Source: JAUXIQ01 sp030620925 [NCBI: Nitrospinota bacterium] (GTDB lineage: Bacteria > JAUXIQ01). From it: 17,355 nt of DNA. The notes below the pieces were generated by a model, which was not told the DNA's origin, made no database searches, and was given only the letters and a program-made list of their open reading frames with translations. A program made the translations under genes and the position numbers. The stretch lies in contig JAUXIQ010000006.1 in the NCBI GenBank assembly GCA_030620925.1, forward strand, positions 1-17,355, read 5' to 3'. Shown here piece by piece: positions 14,637-17,355 of the stretch. Within the stretch, counting starts at the first letter, position 1. Every line of letters starts with the position of its first letter.

Positions 14637-15266
14637 TTGGCAAGGTATAACGATGCGGTGTGCAAGCTCTGCCGGCGGGAGGGGGAAAAGCTCTTCCTGA
14701 AGGGAGAGAGGTGCCTGAGCGACAAGTGCGCGGTGGAGAAGAGGAACTATCCTCCAGGAGAACATGGCCGCAGGCGCAGGGTAAAGCAGTCCGAATACGG
14801 CATACATCTCAGAGAGAAACAGAAACTCCGACGCACGTACGGTCTGCTGGAGAGACAATTCAGCAACTACTTTGAGCTGGCGGACAAGAAGAAGGGGATA
14901 ACCGGAGAGAACCTCCTGATGATGCTGGAGATGAGACTCGATAGCGTCGTTCAGAGGTTGGGGTTCGCCTCTTCCAAGAGCTCGGCCAGACAAATCGTCC
15001 GCCACGGTCATATAACGGTGAACGACAGAAAGGTGAACATTCCTTCCTTTCAGGTAAAGCCCGGCCAGGTCGTTGCTGTAAAAGAAAAGAGCAAGAAGCT
15101 GGAAGCTATCAAGAACTCACTGGAGGCCGTCGAGCACAGAGGTATTCCTCAATGGCTTGATCTGGATAAAGATAACATGAAGGGCACCGTGATGGACGTG
15201 CCCACCAGAGAGGATATCACTTCACCCATAAATGAACAACTGATAGTCGAGTATTATTCAAGGTAA
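14637..15266 (+). CDS. rpsD: 30S ribosomal protein S4, zinc-binding form
   Basis: S4 nucleates 30S assembly and in several bacteria represses its own mRNA. The 209-residue product has an N-terminal zinc motif, Cys9, Cys12, Cys26, Cys31 (CKLC…GERCLSDKC), as in Thermus S4; Bacillus S4 lacks it. The conserved [11 protein letters not shown], the S4 RNA-binding domain around [21 protein letters not shown] and [14 protein letters not shown], and the end LIVEYYSR follow. The start is TTG at 14637 with the strong AGGGAGG five bases upstream, and the family N-terminus (MARY) begins there. Its position inside the alpha cluster differs from Bacillus, where rpsD is separate. Confidence 0.98.
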   Translation: MARYNDAVCKLCRREGEKLFLKGERCLSDKCAVEKRNYPPGEHGRRRRVKQSEYGIHLREKQKLRRTYGLLERQFSNYFELADKKKGITGENLLMMLEMRLDSVVQRLGFASSKSSARQIVRHGHITVNDRKVNIPSFQVKPGQVVAVKEKSKKLEAIKNSLEAVEHRGIPQWLDLDKDNMKGTVMDVPTREDITSPINEQLIVEYYSR

Positions 15267-15272
15267 TCCACA

Positions 15273-15333
15273 CCGCCTGTTGGCGGCCATCGGTAAGTAG
15301 TTCGCCAACCGAATTTGGTATCCGGATTTCGGA
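15273..15333 (+). promoter_or_regulatory. Structured spacer before rpoA with competing hairpins
   Basis: CCGCC (15273-15277) pairs perfectly with GGCGG (15282-15286) around TGTT. GGCG of the same arm can instead pair with CGCC at 15303-15306, so two hairpins are mutually exclusive. TCGGT (15290-15294) pairs with ACCGA (15308-15312). TCCG (15321-15324) pairs with CGGA (15330-15333), which covers part of the rpoA ribosome binding site GGAGGTG (15331-15337). There is no T run, so this is not a terminator. A role in tuning rpoA translation is inference only. Confidence 0.3.
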
Positions 15334-15347
15334 GGTGGAAGAAATAA

Positions 15348-16352
15348 ATGGAAGCTGTTTTAACTGAATTTCAGAAGCCCAAAAAACTGGAGTGTGAAAA
15401 GGAAACTCTCACTCCCACCTATGGAAGGTTTATCGCTGAGCCTTTGGAACGCGGCTTCGGCACTACCATGGGCAACTCTATTCGCAGGGTGTTGCTTTCC
15501 TCGCTTCAGGGTGCGGCGGTAACGGCGGTGCAAATAGAAGGTGCCTATCATGAATTTTCCAGCATACACGGTATCGTTGAGGATGTCTCGGACATCATCC
15601 TGAATATCAAAGAACTTAAGTTGAGTAAATATGTTGAGCAGCCGGTGAACATGTACATCCACTCAGAGGGAGAAAAAGTTGTAACCGCCGCCGATATTGA
15701 GACCGGCCCGGACGTGGAGATACTGAACCCTGATTTGCAAATCGCTACCCTCAACAAAGACGGAAAGCTCAATATGGAGCTTGTGGTGAAGACGGGCAGA
15801 GGCTACGTGCCGGCGGAAGATAACATTGAAGAGGGCATGCCTACCCAGATGATACCTATCGACGCAGTCTTCGCCCCCGTCAACAAAGCAAATTTCGTGG
15901 TGGAAAAGACCAGAGTGGGCTTCTCCACCGACTATGATAAGCTCATTTTGGAAGTCCATACTGATGGCAGCATCAACCCCGAAGACGCCATCGCCCAGGC
16001 GGCGAAAATATTGAAGGACCACCTTCAGATTTTCATCAACTTCGAGGAGAAAGAAGAGCCTGAAGTGGATGAGGTGGATGAAGATAAGATCAAGATGGTG
16101 CAGAATCTGGCCAGGAGCGTGGAGGAGCTGGAGCTTTCCGTGCGCTCCGCCAATTGTCTGAAGAACGCCAATATAAAAACCATCCACGACCTGGTGCAGA
16201 AGACCGAGCAGGAGATGCTTAAAACAAGAAATTTCGGCAGGAAATCCCTCAATGAGATAAAAGAGATACTGACGGCGATGAACCTGGTCCTGGGGATGAA
16301 TCTTGAGGAGATGGAACTTCCCGAGCTGGAGGAGGAGCCGGCCGCCAACTGA
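15348..16352 (+). CDS. rpoA: DNA-directed RNA polymerase alpha subunit
   Basis: The alpha dimer scaffolds RNA polymerase assembly and contacts upstream promoter DNA and activators. In the 334-residue product the N-terminal domain (~1-232) has [21 protein letters not shown] in segments, [18 protein letters not shown], and [14 protein letters not shown] short acidic linker ([14 protein letters not shown], 233-246) follows. The C-terminal domain has the UP-element and activator surface residues Arg266, Asn269, Cys270, Lys299 and Ser300 in [13 protein letters not shown] and [12 protein letters not shown]. The tail is acidic (ELEEEPAAN). GGAGGTG stands about ten bases before ATG. Residue numbers are one higher than in E. 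coli. Confidence 0.99.
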   Translation: MEAVLTEFQKPKKLECEKETLTPTYGRFIAEPLERGFGTTMGNSIRRVLLSSLQGAAVTAVQIEGAYHEFSSIHGIVEDVSDIILNIKELKLSKYVEQPVNMYIHSEGEKVVTAADIETGPDVEILNPDLQIATLNKDGKLNMELVVKTGRGYVPAEDNIEEGMPTQMIPIDAVFAPVNKANFVVEKTRVGFSTDYDKLILEVHTDGSINPEDAIAQAAKILKDHLQIFINFEEKEEPEVDEVDEDKIKMVQNLARSVEELELSVRSANCLKNANIKTIHDLVQKTEQEMLKTRNFGRKSLNEIKEILTAMNLVLGMNLEEMELPELEEEPAAN

Positions 16353-16408
16353 GAGAGTATTGTTCACCTGTTACTGCAACGCACGGTTTGTGAAGAGGTC
16401 CCATCAGA

Positions 16409-16840
16409 ATGAGGCATATGAAACGCGGGAAAAAACTGGGTAGAAACGCATCCCATAGAAAAGCTTTGATGCGCAACATGGCCGTTTCGCTTTTCAGGCA
16501 CGAACGCATAGAGACAACAGAGGCAAAAGCCAAGGTGTTGAAGAGCTTCGCCGAGCGTATTATCACCCTGGCCAAGAGGGGAGACCTCCATGCGCGCAGG
16601 CTGGTAGCCGTGGACATAAACGACAAACAAATGGTGCAAAAGCTCTTCCAGGACCTGGGCCCTAGGTTCGCGGAAAGGAACGGCGGTTATACGAGGGTAT
16701 TGAAGCTGGGCCACCGCAAAGGTGATGCAGCGCCCATGGCTCTGATTGAGCTCACGGATACAGAGGTCTTCGAAAAGAAGAAGCAGGAAAAAGAAGAGAA
16801 GGCCACAAGGAAACGGATAGAGGAAGAAGATTCGGGATAG
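16409..16840 (+). CDS. rplQ: 50S ribosomal protein L17, with charged C-terminal tail
   Basis: L17 lies near the tunnel exit on the solvent side. The core is standard: [69 protein letters not shown]. The product is 143 residues against ~115-130 in many bacteria; the excess is a Lys/Glu-rich tail ([20 protein letters not shown]) likely to be helical or disordered. ATG at 16409 has GAGGT nine bases upstream; an in-frame ATG at 16418 is a less likely alternative. It is the last gene of the cluster, followed by a terminator. Confidence 0.98.
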   Translation: MRHMKRGKKLGRNASHRKALMRNMAVSLFRHERIETTEAKAKVLKSFAERIITLAKRGDLHARRLVAVDINDKQMVQKLFQDLGPRFAERNGGYTRVLKLGHRKGDAAPMALIELTDTEVFEKKKQEKEEKATRKRIEEEDSG

Positions 16841-16867
16841 AGTAGGCAGTGCACAGGTTATGAATAT

Positions 16868-16900
16868 GGGGGCAGATTAAACAATCTGCCCTTTTTCTTT
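16868..16900 (+). terminator. Strong intrinsic terminator after rplQ
   Basis: GGGCAGATT (16870-16878) pairs perfectly with AATCTGCCC (16883-16891) around an AAAC loop, nine base pairs with two possible further G-T pairs. Five T, one C and three T follow. It lies 28 bases after the rplQ stop and marks the end of the ribosomal-protein operon. Confidence 0.94.
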
Positions 16901-16959
16901 GATTACCGAAGTGATAAGATAAAAACCCAAAGGGGTTATGCGGTCTTTTAGGGAAGCGA

Positions 16960-17355
16960 GTGCCTGCAAAGATGATCATCGGTGTCCCTACAGAAATAAA
17001 GGAAGACGAATACCGGGTGGGCATAACACCCGCCGGGGTCGCTGATTTGGTAAAGGGCGGCCATACTGTTCTAATACAGGAAGAGGCGGGCCGGGGAAGC
17101 GGAATCGAAGACGAAGAATTCATCTCCGCCGGGGCTCGAACGATAAAATCTCCTGCTGAGCTCTTCGAGCAGGCGGAGATGATAGTGAAAGTGAAGGAGC
17201 CCCTTCCCCGGGAGTATTCACTTTTCCTGAAAGGCCAAATACTGTGTACCTTCCTGCACCTGGCTCCCGCACCGGAACTTACCGATGCACTCCTTGAGAA
17301 GGACGTCATCGCTGTCGCCTACGAGACGGTGCAAATGGAAGACGGGACACTCCCC
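16960..17355 (+). CDS. ald: Alanine dehydrogenase, N-terminal part (cut by window end)
   Basis: The enzyme oxidatively deaminates L-alanine to pyruvate and ammonia with NAD+, or runs in reverse. The visible 132 residues match the N-terminal catalytic domain: IIGVPTEIKEDEYRVGITPAGV, GHTVLIQEEAGRGSGIEDEEF in segments, MIVKVKEPLPREY and LHLAPAPELTDAL, ending YETVQMEDGTLP. Lys77-Val78-Lys79 lies in the substrate region of known alanine dehydrogenases. Two starts are possible: GTG at 16960, five bases after AGGGA, or ATG at 16972 (MIIGVP), which fits the family N-terminus but has no ribosome binding site at normal distance. The first is chosen with moderate certainty. The NAD domain lies beyond the window. 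The gene follows the terminator, so it is a separate transcription unit; no clear promoter is seen in the 59 bp between. Confidence 0.95.
   Translation, partial: MPAKMIIGVPTEIKEDEYRVGITPAGVADLVKGGHTVLIQEEAGRGSGIEDEEFISAGARTIKSPAELFEQAEMIVKVKEPLPREYSLFLKGQILCTFLHLAPAPELTDALLEKDVIAVAYETVQMEDGTLP

Noticed and set aside
15663-16367. Antisense open frame of 234 codons opposite rpoA
   Set aside because: Composition reflects the complement of rpoA codons; no motif or initiation signal.
16924-16937. AACCC/GGGTT hairpin upstream of ald
   Set aside because: Five base pairs without a T run or a link to a start site; too weak to call regulatory.
1-17355. CRISPR arrays, insertion sequences, phage or defence genes
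   Set aside because: None seen; no transposase-like frames, no direct-repeat arrays, and every stretch over about 130 bp is filled by a housekeeping gene.

Overview
The window is a bacterial translation-machinery locus. All 31 genes lie on the + strand and are densely packed; the largest non-coding gap is about 130 bp. It opens inside tuf (EF-Tu, 5' end missing) and runs through the fused S10, spc and alpha ribosomal-protein clusters: rpsJ-rplC-rplD-rplW-rplB-rpsS-rplV-rpsC-rplP-rpmC-rpsQ, then rplN-rplX-rplE-rpsN-rpsH-rplF-rplR-rpsE-rpmD-rplO-secY, then adk-map-infA-rpmJ, then rpsM-rpsK-rpsD-rpoA-rplQ. A strong intrinsic terminator follows rplQ (about 16868-16900). A separate unit then begins with alanine dehydrogenase (ald), cut by the window end.

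The organism is a bacterium of moderate GC. Several features point to a Gram-positive-type or related lineage: adk-map-infA-rpmJ between secY and rpsM, a zinc-type adenylate kinase, zinc-type S14, and strong purine-rich Shine-Dalgarno sites. ATA is the dominant isoleucine codon even in EF-Tu, and AGG/AGA arginine codons are common in the ribosomal genes. This resembles some anaerobic or thermophilic Clostridia-like and deep Gram-positive lineages, but I cannot name a taxon. The ecf transporter/truA/rplM-rpsI genes common after rplQ in Bacillota are absent; ald stands there instead.

Functionally, the genes supply large- and small-subunit ribosomal proteins, elongation and initiation factors, the RNA polymerase alpha subunit, the SecY channel, N-terminal methionine removal (map) and adenylate balancing (adk), so transcription, translation and protein export are co-expressed. 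The gene content is canonical and I see no novel system.

The points worth a second look are small-scale: a Cys-rich insert in EF-Tu, a terminator-like hairpin inside the spc cluster between rpsE and rpmD, an IF-1 with an 8-residue C-terminal extension where its stop codon is expected, a G-quadruplex motif before rpmJ, a 16-bp perfect palindrome before rplF, and structured spacers before rpsM and rpoA.
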